Shown piece after piece: positions 19,794-31,200 of a stretch of DNA of 64,000 nt. The stretch is from NCBI GenBank assembly GCA_947471745.1, contig CANJKZ010000092.1:4017001-4081000 (forward strand), in the 5' to 3' direction. Under the pieces are notes generated by a model, which was not told the origin of the DNA, made no database searches, and was given only the letters and a program-made list of their open reading frames with translations. Position 1 is the stretch's first letter, and each line of letters opens with the position of its first letter. The translations under genes were made by a program, and so were the position numbers. The stretch comes from Closterium sp. Naga37s-1. Lineage: Eukaryota; Streptophyta; Zygnematophyceae; Desmidiales; Closteriaceae.

Positions 19794-22553
19794 ATGGCGA
19801 AAATCGCTGCCCAGTTGTTGTTCCTCGTCGTCGTCGCCACTCTCTCCGTCGCACACGTCCACAGCCTGTCGCCAGCAGCATCGCCGTCGCCGAAATATCC
19901 CGCGTGCCCGTTCACGGGGAAGCAGCCGACAAAACCGGCGGTTCCCCCGTCGCGATGCATGGCCGCTGTCGATGCGTCCTGCTGCGCGGACTGCACGGAT
20001 CTGAACACGGCCCTCGGGATTGTCGGGACGAATCTTACCAGCGTCGTGTCGCAGATTAGCCCGCAGTTTGTAGACCTGATCGACCCGAAGCTCAAGGTGA
20101 GCCGAGCCCACCGCGGGCTGTATTTTCGAGTTTTGGGTCAACTAGAAGCTCAAGGTCGGCCGAATTCGTTTGCAGTGGCTGTATGTTATCAATGCGGACT
20201 TGATGGCAACACCAGCACGTTTCGATATTGCTTCTTGTCACGACAAAACAATAACCCGAGTAGCAAAGAGCGATTTGACTAATAAAAACCTAAGACTTTT
20301 GGCAGTTCCGTCCGTCGCGTCTTGCGCACGGCGGTCGGTTCGCATACGCGATATCTGCTGTGCTTCTGCTTTAAATCTCCACGATCTCGACTACATGTCT
20401 CATTTTTCATTGTTTCCTTTCCTCATCGTCTTCATTTCTTCCAAATGCTCAATCAACCACCTCAGGTATGCGATCTATTCACGGGTCAGGCGAAGTGCGC
20501 GCAGCTGATGGAACATCTGCTGAGCGGTTGGTTTACTGTCCATGATTCTCTTTCCCATGTTTTCTTGTTTCATCAAAACAATCACCGCAGGTGTGCGATC
20601 TATTCACGGGTCAGGCGCAGTGCGCGCAGCTCATAGAGGATCTGCTGTGCGGAATAACATGCAACCCTAACTCCGGGTCCTACGTGGCGGTTGTTCCCAA
20701 CAATTCCACCACCATGACGGTCTGCACTGGCTACGCGGACACCCTCTTCAAAGCATGCAGCGGCCTTTCACGTGAGCATTCCTCGTTCAAGCCTCTCCAC
20801 CATGTAATCAGTCCTTTCCTCACCTGTCCATCATGCAAGCAGTCGCCGTTGTTCCCAGCAATCCCACCACCATGACGGTCTGCACTGGCTACGCGGACAC
20901 CTTCTTTCAAGCCTGCAGCGGCCTTTCCTGCAAGTTTTTTCCACTTTCTAGGCTCGTCAAAAACAGATTCCCAGACACATCCATCCACCACCATGACTGT
21001 CCGCAGTGGCGCTCTCCCGTAAGAATTTGTTTCATTTTAGGCTCCTCAAAACTTCACTTCTGGCTCATCCACCACGAATACCGTCTGCATGCACTGGCTA
21101 AGTGGACACGCGGACACCATTTTCAAAGCCTGCAGTGGCCTTTCCCATTCTTTTTTCTCTTTTTAGTGGACTAGGGCTTGCAAAGTTGTAATGACCAATG
21201 CGAATGGTCGACCCCCTTTTTTTCCGCGCGAGCTCAACTCCTCTCCCTCCCTCTCCTTTCATTCTTCCCACTCTGAGCAACAGTGGGCGATGGTATGGAT
21301 CTGACGGGGCTCATCACCTCTTACCCGGACTTCATGAACATCATCGTGGCTAACGTTGTCAAGTCCCTTGGGATTGCCAACTTCAAGTTCGAATTCACTA
21401 CAGTGAGTAACTGTGCTACTGTGAGTAAAACTGTATTACATCTTACCCGGACTTCATGAACATCATCGTGGCTAATGTCGTCAAGTCCCTCAACATACCC
21501 ACCCAACTTCAAGTTCGAATTCACTACAGTGTGTAACTGTATTGCAATGAGTACTAGCTGTGCTACAGTGAGTAACTGCTCGTATGCAGTGCTATCACTG
21601 TTAAGAACTGCGTATCTGTTCCGTAGCTGCCCCCTAAACAGTCTGTGTCACCAGCAGTGAAGTCTACCTCACAAGCGTTGGTTGCTGCAACCTTCCGCAG
21701 TCCCTTGCTTGTGCTGCTCTGCCTCTCCCACCCATCCGTCCCCCCTACCCTCCCTTTCTTTAGACTCACTGCTCCACCAGCAGCGGAGTCTACTCAACCA
21801 AAATTGCCTGCTTCAACCCTCTCAGTGTCCCCTCCACCCTATTGCCCCCTCCCCCCCTCTCCCCTGTTGCCCCCTCCCCCCTTCTCCCCTATTGCCCCCT
21901 TCCCCCCTCTCCCCTATTGTCCCCTCTCTCCCTCTCTCCTCCCGCCTCCCTCCCCTCAGACTCGCTGTTTCACCAGCAGTGGAGTCTACCCCGCCAACAT
22001 TGCCTGCTGCGACCCTCTCAACGTCTCCTTTCCCCTCTCTTTCAACCCCCCCTCCCCCCTCCCCCTCCCACTCTCCCCCCTCTCCCCTCAGACTCGCTGT
22101 TTCACTAGCAGTGGAGTCTACCCCGCCAACATTGCCTGCTGCGACCCTCTCAGTGTCCCTGCCACCTGTCCTGCCGGTTCGGTCAACACCACCGAATACG
22201 CCGATCTGATTGGCCGAACCATCGACCCAGCCAACTGCGCAGCCTCCACTCCTTCCGCCCCTCCCTCCGCATCTGCCCCTGGTTCAGCCCCCCTGCCCTC
22301 CCCGCCCCCAACTGCGTCCCCCTCCACATCTCCGCCCAAGGAAACCACCCCCTCCCCACCGCCGCCTATGGTTACCACCCCCTCCCCATCTCCTGCAGTT
22401 TCTCCCCCCTCCCCTTCCCCGCCCTCTTCGTCTTCCTCTCCTCCCACCCCGCCTGCTCCTGCATCTCCCAAAACAGGCTCGCCCTCCGCTGCTTGCTATG
22501 CATCGGTGGTTAGATACCTTATTTATGGGGCTGTGGCTTTGCTTGTGCTGTAG
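19794..22553 (+). CDS. Cys-rich, probably GPI-anchored secreted protein, paralogue 2 (single module)
   Basis: Exons 19794-20096, 20591-20771, 21284-21402 and 22092-22553 give 354 residues with the same intron phases as paralogue 1. Signal peptide AAQLLFLVVVATLSVAHVHS is followed by CPFTGKQ, RCMAAVDASCCADC, VCDLFTGQAQCAQLIEDLLC, CNPNSGSY and TVCTGYADTLFKAC. An N-glycosylation site (NNST) lies between. The second block reads CFTSSGVYPANIACCDPL and is followed by GRTIDPANC, a ~75-residue Pro/Ser linker and a hydrophobic GPI-type tail (YLIYGAVALLVL). The Pro-rich linker suggests an extracellular wall-facing stalk. Decoys of exons 2, 3 and 4 fill the introns. Confidence 0.87.
20460..20530 (+). repeat. 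Upstream decoy of exon 2, Cys-rich gene 2
   Basis: A copy of the first ~60 bp of exon 20591-20771 (VCDLFTGQAKCAQLMEHLL) sits behind a CAG acceptor and then falls into intron sequence. Confidence 0.75.
20840..21155 (+). repeat. Downstream decoys of exon 2, Cys-rich gene 2
   Basis: Three increasingly damaged copies of the TMTVCTGYADTLFKACSGLS segment lie at about 20842-20935, 20985-21015 and 21065-21150. Confidence 0.7.
21415..21540 (+). repeat. Downstream decoy of exon 3, Cys-rich gene 2
   Basis: The segment encoding SYPDFMNIIVANVVKSL is repeated with an insertion before NFKFEFTT and again ends in a donor-like cagtgtgta. Confidence 0.75.
21755..22035 (+). repeat. Two upstream decoys of exon 4, Cys-rich gene 2
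   Basis: Copies of the TRCFTSSGVYPANIACCDPL segment start at about 21763 (degenerate, with Cys codons lost) and 21960 (nearly intact), each behind a long C/T tract. The real exon begins at 22092. Confidence 0.8.
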
Positions 22554-23436
22554 TGTGGTGGACTAATTATTAGCTAGGGGACACACTATACGATGACACT
22601 TATTGCGTAGGCACTGTATTTGGGTAAATGCTTTTGGTTTAGTTGATTCAGCTTTTGGGGTTGAAGCAGACTCCCTATACTGTATTGATAGTCTGGTTGA
22701 TGTGTATGAGCATTTGCTGAAATGGAATATCTGCATGTAAAGAGGCTGTTCTATGGGGACATCAACGAATCGCGTGGTCCGTATCATAGAGGGTGGTCGC
22801 AACGAATTGCGTCTCTTAGTCGGAAATTCGCCAGACCCTCTTGGCCAATAACGTTGCCCGACAACTCTGTTTCCGTGTCTTCCAGCCGTGCTTGAAGAGA
22901 TACACCTCGAGAATAGGAATATTTCTTGGAGTACTGAAAACAGGCTTTCATGTACAGAACACCGCAAACTGCAATTCCATGTGCACTGGAATTCCAACCG
23001 TCCACGTGTATTCTCCATTTCAGCCCTAGATGCCCGACGATCCACCAGCGGGGTGCGATGCGTGCGGCACCGAATTGTGCTGCTTCAAGTGCGAAAATTG
23101 TCCCCTTCGTGTCGTTCCATCTTCCCCAATGAGTACCTTCTTAGTCATTCATTAGCAGAAAGTGTTTGTAACCTCGTGTTTCACTGTCTGATGGAAGAGC
23201 ATGATGCTTTTGGCAATGCTTCCGCTACCCTTTTGCTCCAAACAGCTTCATTTTGACCTCTGACGACTTTCTGGATAATGTTCTGAAAATAACTTACAAA
23301 TACGGGTTCTTCCGAAAGCTAGGGTTTACCGGATCAGAGAAAGCTCGCCCCTTCCTGCTCCCTCCACCATCAATTTCATTTCCATTTCTTCCTTTTTCCA
23401 TCGGGAAACTATATTCCAGGTCCATACTTTCAGATT
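22554..23436. other. Intergenic region, no gene seen
   Basis: This lies downstream of Cys-rich gene 2. It contains short open frames on both strands (for example minus-strand 22563-23045) that show no family pattern, no signal peptide and no splice support. Confidence 0.45.
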
Positions 23437-23870
23437 TCTCTCAAATTTAGCCCCAGGTTCACTCAAAAAGTACTACTTTCTAGAATTTCGCTCACGCGAG
23501 GCCTAAAGTATGTTCAAAACTGGTCCTGCGGGGCGAAGTTTTCGACACGTGTCCGATTTCGCTTGGAAAAAATTTCGACGGGGCAAAAAATAATAAAACC
23601 CCTCGGGAACTAGGGCACATTTGCGGGAGGGATCAACCCTCAACACCAAGCGGGTCCCCGTGTTTAGGGTTGGTCCCTCCCGAACGTGTGTCCTGGTTCC
23701 CCTAGGGGTTTTATGTTTTTTGCCCCCGTCAGAAATTGCTAATACGAAATAGGACACGTGTCGAAAATTTTGCTCGCAGGACCAGTTTTGAACATAATCT
23801 GGGCCTCGCGTGAGCAAACTTCCAGAAAGCTGTACTTTTTGAGTGAACTTAAGACTAAATTTGAGATATT
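23437..23870. mobile_element. Foldback (MITE-like) element with ~200-bp inverted arms
   Basis: The left arm (about 23437-23640) and the reverse complement of the right arm (about 23665-23870) match over most of their length. Shared blocks include ctcaaatttag, ttcactcaaaaagta, gctcacgcgaggcc, tgttcaaaactggtcctgcg and ttttcgacacgtgtcc. The centre is gggagggatcaaccct ... agggttggtccctccc. There is no coding capacity. Arms differ by scattered substitutions, so it is old. Target-site duplications were not identified. Confidence 0.75.
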
Positions 23871-24236
23871 TTTGAAACTATGGAGCTGGTATATACTTTC
23901 CCATTTCCATCCCTCGGATTCCGCAGAACGGCCATCGTGCTTGGATTGGGTTTGGTTGTCTGTCTGTGTGTCTGTGCTGTCGTCCTATCAGCTTTCTTTA
24001 TTCACCCTGCACCCCTCTGCGCAACCTCTTCCTTGCGGCGCATCGCTCGCGTCGCGTCTTAAAGTACAGCCAGAAATCCTCTCGCATTCGCTGCTAGCAC
24101 TCGATACTGATACACCCGCTGCTGTCACCCTCAGCTGCTTTTACGCCCGCCTCTGTTAAACTCGCTACTGTCGCCCTCGCGGCGGTTGTCACACGCGCCG
24201 ACCGTTCAATACGTTCTCAGACCGGCAGACACCATC

Positions 24237-27200
24237 ATGGCCATCCAAACGTCTCCCCGCAGCGCGCCGTTTTCTCGAAGCGCGCCGTCTCCTCGTACCG
24301 CGCGGTCTACTCGCAGCCCGCCGTCTCCGCTCCTCGTCGTCGTCCTCCTCGTCGCCGCCGCCCTCTACCCTTCCCCCACTCTCGCCGCGCCATCCGCAAA
24401 TCCCGCTCCGCCACTTCTCATCATGCCCGCCGCCCCGTCCCCTTCCGCACCCCTCATCCCCCCCGCCCCTGCCACCTCTCCGCCCACCTCCTCTCCCCCC
24501 GCCCCGCCCGCCTCCTCCTTCCCCGCGTGCCCCGTGACGGGGAAGCGTCCGCAGAAGCCCAAGGTGCCACCGACCAGGTGTCCCGGCGCTGCTGAGCTGT
24601 CGTGCTGTGATTCGTGCACGGATCTGAACTCGGCGCTGATGCTCGTGGGGTCCACGCTAGGCGATCTCGTGGCGGCTATCGACCCCGCGCTGCTGGATTT
24701 CGTCAATGCAACTCTCAAGGTGCGGTTACTGTAGCTCGTTGTGCCTCGCGTGCTTTAAACGAGTCATCTTGTGGCGGTTATCGACCCCGCGCTGCTGGAC
24801 TTTACAAACGGGACAACCAAGGTGGGTTTGTGATTGTATCTTGCATGCCGCTTAGCGAATGATCTTATAGCGATGGCCTCGGTTCCGCCGCGCTGCAGAA
24901 TGCAAAGCTGTAACAATGGCTTTCACGTTGAGTATACTTTTACGTTGGCTTGAATGGCATTCGTCAGGCTTTCAATTCGCTTCGCTGAATTGCGATTTCA
25001 AAGCATCAAATTGGGCTTTCTGTGAGGTGGTTCCGGGGTTAAATGCGACAAAATGCGCCCTGTTTGCCGGCCAGTCAAGTGTGCGCAGGCCAAGGAGGAC
25101 CTGGTGTTGGTCGTTCCCCAAACACCGTGCACGTGTAGAGAGGGTGTTTTTGAGACGTCTCAGAAACACCCTCTCTACTCTACACGTGGCTGTTTGCCGG
25201 CCAGATCAAGTGTAGGCCAAGGAGGACAAGGTGTTGATCGTTTCCCAACCACCCTGCACCCAACTGCACCTCTTCACGCGCCCTCCCCACCCTCCACTTA
25301 TTCACACTCCCCCTCCCTGCTGCAGATCTGCGACCTGTTTGCCGGCCAGATCAAGTGCGCGCAGGCCATGGAGGATCTGGTCTGCGCCGCCCAGTGCAAC
25401 CCCGACGCCGGCAACTACATCAAACCCGCCGCCCCTGCCGCTGCCACTGCTGGTCCCACCATGACCGTTTGCACGGCCTATGCCGAAAAAGTGTTCAACA
25501 GCTGTCAGGGGCTGTCAGGTACGTGTGATGCCGGTGCTACCGGTGCTGCTGCTAGTGCTGCTGTTACCAGTGCTGCTGCCACTGCTGGTCCCACCATGAC
25601 CGTGTGCACGGCCTATGCTGAAAAAGTGTTCGCCAGTTGCCAGGGCCTCTCAGGAACGTGTGGTGTGGTGCCAGTGCTACCGGTGTTGCTGATAATGCTG
25701 TTATGAGAGATGCCGCTGTCACGTACGTAACGCCTTCACTGAAGGTGACTGCAGACTTCGTTTTTATTTAGAAGAAAAGAAAGAAAGAAAGAAAAAACTC
25801 AAAGTACACTTCTTTTATCAGGTGACTTTTATGATTTCTCATATTAATCTGTGCTTGCCATCATTATGTACCTTTCTCTCTTTGCTTCCGCGTTTTCTCA
25901 CTTCCATCCACCCCCCCCAGTTGGTGATGGCATGGACCTGACAGCCATCATTCCAGACGCAAAGAATTTCATGTCCATGGTGGTGGGGAACATAGTCAAA
26001 GTGCTGGGCGTGAAGGGCTTCACAGCCAAAGTGGGAGCGGTGAGTGGGTGCGGATGGGTGTGGGTGGGTGTGGGCATTGCTTGACACGTGTCAGGAGAAG
26101 ACACACATGGGATGGTAATGAGTGCATGGCCCCATGTCCATGGTGGTGGGGAACATAGTCAAAGTGCTGGGGGGCTTCACAGCCAAAGTGGGAGCGGTGA
26201 GTTGTGAGAGGGCATTGCCTGGCACGTGCGATTGGGTTAAGGCACATGAGAGTGCAGTGCAATTTCATGTCCATGGTGGTGGGGAACATAGTCAAAGTGC
26301 TGGGGGTGAAGGGCTTCACAGCCAAAGTGAGAGCGGTGAGTGGGTGCGGATGGGTGTGGGTGGGTGTGGGCATTGCTTGACACGTCTGAGTGGGTGTCTG
26401 AGTGTCTCATGGCACGTGTCAGGGAGTTGGTCAATCAAGCACATGGGTTACCTGGTTACCTGGTTACCCTGGTACCATGCCCCTCTGCTCATTTTCACCC
26501 CTCCCCTCCCCGCCCTCTGTCCCCCTTCCAGACCAACTGTTTCGCAGGCACAACCCAGTCCACTCCCTACATTGCCTGCTGCTACCCCCTCACGGTCCCG
26601 CCTACCTGCTGACCTATCAGCGTGTTTCCTCCCTCTGTCTCCCCCCCCTCTTTTCCAGACCAACTGTTTCGCAGGCACAACCCAGTCCCCCCCCTACATT
26701 GCCTGCTGCGACCCCCTCACCGTCCCCGCCACCTGCCCTGCTACAGGCATCAACACCACTCGCTATGCCTCCATTATCAACCGACCAATCAACTCCTCCG
26801 CCTGCCAGGCTGGCATCCTCCCCCCGCCCGCCCCTGCCCCTGCCCCTGCCGCCCCTCCCGCCCCTGCTCCCGCCCCTCCTCCCGAATTTTCACCTGAATC
26901 CTCCCCTGCACCTGCTCCGGCTCCTGCTGTTGACGTTCCTCCCTCCTCTCCTCCCACTTCTCCTCCCTCCGCTCCTCCCCCCTCAACTCCCACTCCTCCC
27001 CTTCCCCTCACTCCCAGCCCTCCCTCCCCGGTCGCATCAACACCCCCTCCCTCCGCTCCTCCCACTCTCTCCCCCTCTCCTCCCTCTCCCTCCTCTCCCT
27101 CCTCTCCTTCCTCTCCCTCCTCTCCCTCCTCTCCCTCCTCTCCCTCAACCACCACTCCATCCCCTTCCCCTCCTCCTCCAAAAACGTCCTCCCATCCTGC

Positions 27201-27276
27201 TTCCTCCTACCTTTCCCTCCTCTCCTCTCTCCTCTTTTCTGGTGTCACCCTGCTAGCACCAGCACTCCTGCTGTGA
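24237..27276 (+). CDS. Cys-rich, probably GPI-anchored secreted protein, paralogue 3 (single module, long Pro-rich parts)
   Basis: Exons 24237-24719, 25326-25518, 25921-26039 and 26659-27276 give 470 residues. The start ATG precedes an Arg/Ser-rich leader and the hydrophobic stretch PLLVVVLLVAAALY. A ~70-residue Pro/Ala/Ser spacer leads to CPVTGKRPQKPKVPPTRCPG, SCCDSC, ICDLFAGQIKCAQAMEDLVC, QCNPDAGNY and TVCTAYAEKVFNSC. The second block is CFAGTTQSPPYIACCDPLTV with INRPINSSAC. A ~120-residue Pro/Ser/Ala linker and a hydrophobic tail (LLSSLLFSGVTLLAPALLL) finish the protein. Domain order and intron phases match its neighbours. The extended linkers resemble hydroxyproline-rich cell-wall proteins; glycosylation is an inference. 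Confidence 0.86.
24765..24825 (+). repeat. Decoy of exon 1 end, Cys-rich gene 3
   Basis: The segment gtggcggttatcgaccccgc and following bases repeats the end of exon 24237-24719 (VAAIDPALLDFVNATLK) with a gtgggt donor. Confidence 0.75.
25045..25225 (+). repeat. Decoys of exon 2 with an ACGT palindrome in a long hairpin
   Basis: Two fragments of the exon start (CLFAGQ.KCAQAKEDLV) flank a hairpin. The arm cacgtgtagagagggtgttt precedes gagacgtctc, and its inverted copy (aaacaccctctctac ... acacgtgg) follows. The core is a TTTTGAG-ACGT-CTCAgAA palindrome at about 25147-25164. Confidence 0.8.
25555..25710 (+). repeat. Downstream decoy of exon 2, Cys-rich gene 3
   Basis: The TAGPTMTVCTAYAEKVF.SCQGLSG segment is repeated nearly intact. 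It is followed by a donor-like ggaacgtgtgg and an Ala/Thr-coding GCT repeat. Confidence 0.75.
26110..26345 (+). repeat. Two downstream decoys of exon 3, Cys-rich gene 3
   Basis: Copies of the SMVVGNIVKVLG.KGFTAKVGA segment with gagcggtgag donors lie at about 26129-26200 and 26264-26340. The first has lost part of GVK. Confidence 0.8.
26525..26615 (+). repeat. Upstream decoy of exon 4, Cys-rich gene 3
   Basis: A copy of TNCFAGTTQSTPYIACCYPL follows a CAG acceptor. The conserved CCDP is changed to CCYP and a stop follows the TC of PPTC, so it could not replace the real exon at 26659. Confidence 0.8.
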
Positions 27277-27420
27277 CCCCCTCCCCCTCCTTCAAAACCT
27301 GCCTCTCCTCCTGCATCGGACTAGCTCTCCCTTCTCTCCCCTCCTCTCTCTCTCTCTACTCTTTGCCGGTGTCGCCCTGCTAGCACCAGCACTGCTGCTG
27401 TGAATCCCTCTTACCGGATC
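27277..27420 (+). repeat. Duplicated 3' end of Cys-rich gene 3
   Basis: The region encoding the hydrophobic C-terminal tail (ggtgtcaccctgctagcacc plus agcactcctgctgtga) is repeated about 115 bp downstream at 27290-27405. It includes an equivalent TGA. Confidence 0.75.
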
Positions 27421-28147
27421 AGGCTTATTCTTCTTCCCCTGCATCTGCTTTTTGTTCCATGCTTTACCTTTCCTCCGCCTGCCTCCCCCTTCTGACCTCA
27501 CCGTGATGCATCCGGGGAATTATACACCTCACCTCCCCTTTCATCCGTTTTTTTGGATGAGTAGTTTCAATAGTGGTCGCCCATTCTTCGTATATATTCT
27601 GAGATCGTCATTTGTATTTATCAAAACACAGGCATACTGCGTTACAAGGTACCAATGACATGCCTATCTTGACCAAAAAAGAATGCAATTTTCAAATACG
27701 AGAATTTTCAAACAATTTGTTTCTTGAATTCAGCATAACAAGGTATAAGGTCCAAAGTCATATGACACCTAGGGTGATAACGCTTGGGAGATACTTTCTT
27801 CGGACAGCCAATCAGTCAGCCTATCAGACTATCAGACTATCAGTTCAGTTATCCGCCTAACAGTCAGTCTAATGAATTACAAAACCTTTCCAACGCCACC
27901 ATGCCATTCCTGCCTGCAAACCCACAAGCACCCGAGTCACGACACATTCATCACTCGTTCCCTCGCAACCAATCACAGCCCACAAGCAACCCAAACCATG
28001 CCCAGCCAACACCCAACCGTTACCACTTACCCATTCCCACCACCCAGCAACGCCCACCACCCAATCCAATCCCGCACCAGCCCTCTCAGGGCAATGCACG
28101 CAGAAAGAAACCCAGTTCAAACAAGCACATGCAGCAGCAGGCTCCTC
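27421..28147. other. Intergenic between convergent Cys-rich genes 3 and 4
   Basis: No gene was recognised. Tandem pentamer-like repeats (atcagtcagcctatcagact) occur around 27808-27860. A 138-residue open frame at 27784-28200 has low-complexity content and no initiation or splice support. Confidence 0.45.
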
Positions 28148-28240
28148 CTCACAGAAACACAGCGACTGTAGCCAGCAACAAGGCCGCAACAAAGCCTTAG
28201 AGACGTCTCAATAGTCAGAGCAGCAGGCACGTTAGACTCC
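28148..28240 (-). repeat. Duplicated 3' end of Cys-rich gene 4 with ACGT palindrome remnant
   Basis: About 42 bp (ctcctcacagaaacacagcg and following) of the last exon's C-terminal coding part is repeated at about 28148-28190. A degenerate palindrome (ttagagacgtctcaatag, about 28196-28213) lies between it and the exon copy starting at 28237. This is a direct duplication flanking a palindrome. Confidence 0.7.
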
Positions 28241-31200
28241 TCACAGAAACACAGCGACTGTAGCCAGCAACAAAGCCGCCGTCGTCGCCGCCACAGCAGC
28301 AGAAGAGGTGGTGGGAGCGGCCTTGGAAGGAGGAGAGGGAGGAGGAGGAGGCCTAGTGCCATTCTCAGAACCGGTCAGGGGTCCGTCCGGGGAAGAAGGC
28401 ACAGCAGGAGCAGGCGGAGAGGGAGACGGGGATCCGGCAGGGGCGGGAGGAGGTGCAGGGGTTGAACCAGGAGCAGCAGGAGCAGGGGGAGAGGGGGAGG
28501 AGGAGGGGGCGGAGGCGGAAGGAGGAGGGGGAGGGGAGGCGGAGAGGCAGAGAGAGGAGTTGATGGTTCGGCCGATGGTGTCGGGGTATTTAGAAGGGTC
28601 TATAGAGCCTAGGGGGCAGGAGGAGGGGAGAGAGAGCGGGTCGCAGCAGGCTGGAGTGGCTGGGACGAGTGGTGATCCGTTGAAACAGGAGGTCTGGCGA
28701 AGCGAGGGGGGACGATGTGTGAAGAGGGTAGGGGGGCCAAGACGAGTGTGGATATGAGGGGGTATGTCAGCCTGCGAGGCAGTGGTATTGGTTGTGAGTG
28801 TGAATGGTCGTGCAAACCCGAATGTGAATGATCCACATACATGTGCATAGCTGCGTGTGCATAGATGCATGTGCATGTGTTCCACCTACATGGAGATATG
28901 AATGTGTGCATGTGCATTTGTTGATGAATATGTTCATTATGTTGGCGTGTTTGTTACTGTACCTCTAGCACAGTAATGTTGAAGCTACTAATGCCCATGG
29001 CGACGCCAATGATGCTGCTGACAACTGTGCTTAGGAACGTGGCAGCATCCGGAATGGTTGACTCGAGTGTCATATTCCCAACTGCACATTTAGGGATGTA
29101 AACCATACACGTAAATAGGGGAGGCATGGTGGTAAGTAGGCTGATATCGAAACTTGAGTAGAAAGGAACAAAGAAATGAAAGCACCCGCACTCATTAGCA
29201 CATGTGAACCCACACAGACATACACATCCGCACACATACCCAGGCACACCCTCACAAACACATTTATATGCATGCATGCATCCATCCAAACGAGCACAAT
29301 ATCTTGGGTATTCCTTACTTGTAGTTCCCTTGCACACTTCATAGGCGAAGGAAGCATAGCTAGGGCACACAGCCATGGAGACCGCACCGTCTGACACCGA
29401 CACATATCGACCCGCATCTGCACGCGCGACATAGAAATTTTAAATTATGTTTCTGAACAATGTAGAACACAGGACGAAAAATATGAAAAAGATTGGCTAA
29501 AAAAAATGACCGGATAAAGGTAAAACGATTGAGGGCAACCATTGAAGGAAGATATATAGCAACATATGAAATCAATGAGCTGTAACGCACCTGGGTTACA
29601 TGTGAGTGCGCAGACCATATCCTCAATTGATTGCTCGCACATGAGGTCACTGTAGAGATCGCACAGCTGAACAGGCAAGTGGCGAAGCGAAACAGGGAGA
29701 CGAAAACGGGGGCGAAAACAGTAAGGGACCTAACGGAACAGATGTAACAGAAAGACAAAAAGAAATCACTGACTGTTGCAATCACGGAAAAAAAAAAGGG
29801 GGTTGAACATAGAATTTTCCCCGATCCCACCTTGAGACTGGAATCCACGGAATTTGCCGGGCCGATCCGTTTCACCACATCTTCCAGCTTCGTAGTGACG
29901 AGTTTCAACGCGCCATCAATGTCCTGGCAGGCGGTGCAGCAGGAGAGATTCGCCGCAGCAGGGCAGCGCGGCATGGCGCTGCCTGGCGGGTACGGGCTGT
30001 TATTGGTGAAGGGGCACTTGGGGAAGGTGGTAACTGGGGGGGGCGACGGGGCGGCAGACGAGGCGGGTGCTGGGGCGGACCCGGGGGCGGAGGGGGAAGG
30101 GGCGGGGGCGGAAGAGGGGGCAGCAGGGGGAGGAGGAGGCGGAAGGAGGCTGCCCATGCAGGACTGGGAGTCAATGGTGCGGTTGATCAGATCGGAAGGG
30201 AAGTTAGAGGGGTTCAGTGCGGTTGCAGGGCAGGTGGAAGGGGCTGCGAGGGGGTCGCAGCAGGCAGTGTAGGTTGGGTAAACCCCAGTGCCGTTGAAAC
30301 AGGAGGAATCGGAATCGTCAATGGTTAAGTTGGTTACACTCGATCCCATGAGTTTGGTCATGTTGCCCCCGAATGATGTGAGGAGGGAGGAGGCATTGGG
30401 AAAGAGCGCAGAGATAGAGACGTTGTTCACTGCAAGGGGGAAAAAGAGCGTGGGGAGCGGGGGGAGAGGGGGGAGGAGGGAAGGTGGGAGGTGGGAGAGG
30501 GGGGGTGATCAGAATTGTGAAAAAAAGACGCGCGGAGGGAAGAGGCGCTGGGACAGAGTCTAGAGAAAGAGATTTGCCTGGGTGTGAAGAAAGTGCGCGT
30601 GAAGAATGGTGCAATATGTCGGTTCGGACGAGGGGAGAGGATAAAAAGGGGAGAACCTAATGCAACCTGCAGGTTTTGAGGAACATAGCACTTACTCCAC
30701 ACAGGGCTGCACGCGGTGTAGAGGGCGTCAGCAAAGGCAGTGCACACGCGCATGGTGGTGCCACTTATGTAAGCGCCAGAATCTGGGAATTAATCACACA
30801 GCCACGCGGGGGAGGAGGGGAGCAAAGAGGTGGGGGAAGGTACGGGCGGAGAAGAACATCATCACTTGGGTTACACGACGACTCGCAGTTGAGGTCCTCG
30901 ACCAGCTGCAGGCACCGCTGCTGGTCTTCGAACCCCTTGCACACACCCGAGCTCGGGTTATTGTTTGGTTATTATTAAATAGTTTTCAACACATCGTTTT
31001 CATTTGACTCACTTGGGTTACACGATGACGCGCAGTCGAGATCTTCCAGCAGCTGCAGGCACCGCTGCTGTCCTTCGAAGCCATTGCACACGCCCAGGCT
31101 CGGGTCGACTGTAGCGCCGGGGCTGAGCTCCGCTACAAGGGCGCTCATGTTCGCCGACGCCAGCTGTAGCGCGCCGTTCAGATCGCTACACGCCGGGCAG

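Noticed and set aside
21645..22091. Upstream half of the open frame continuing into Cys-rich gene 2 exon 4
   Set aside because: It is a Pro/Ser-rich reading of pyrimidine tracts and decoy exons. Phases and acceptor place the exon start at 22092.
26402..27256. 284-residue overlapping open frame in another frame of Cys-rich gene 3
   Set aside because: It is a shadow of the C-rich Pro/Ser linker. The Cys pattern is only in the accepted frame.
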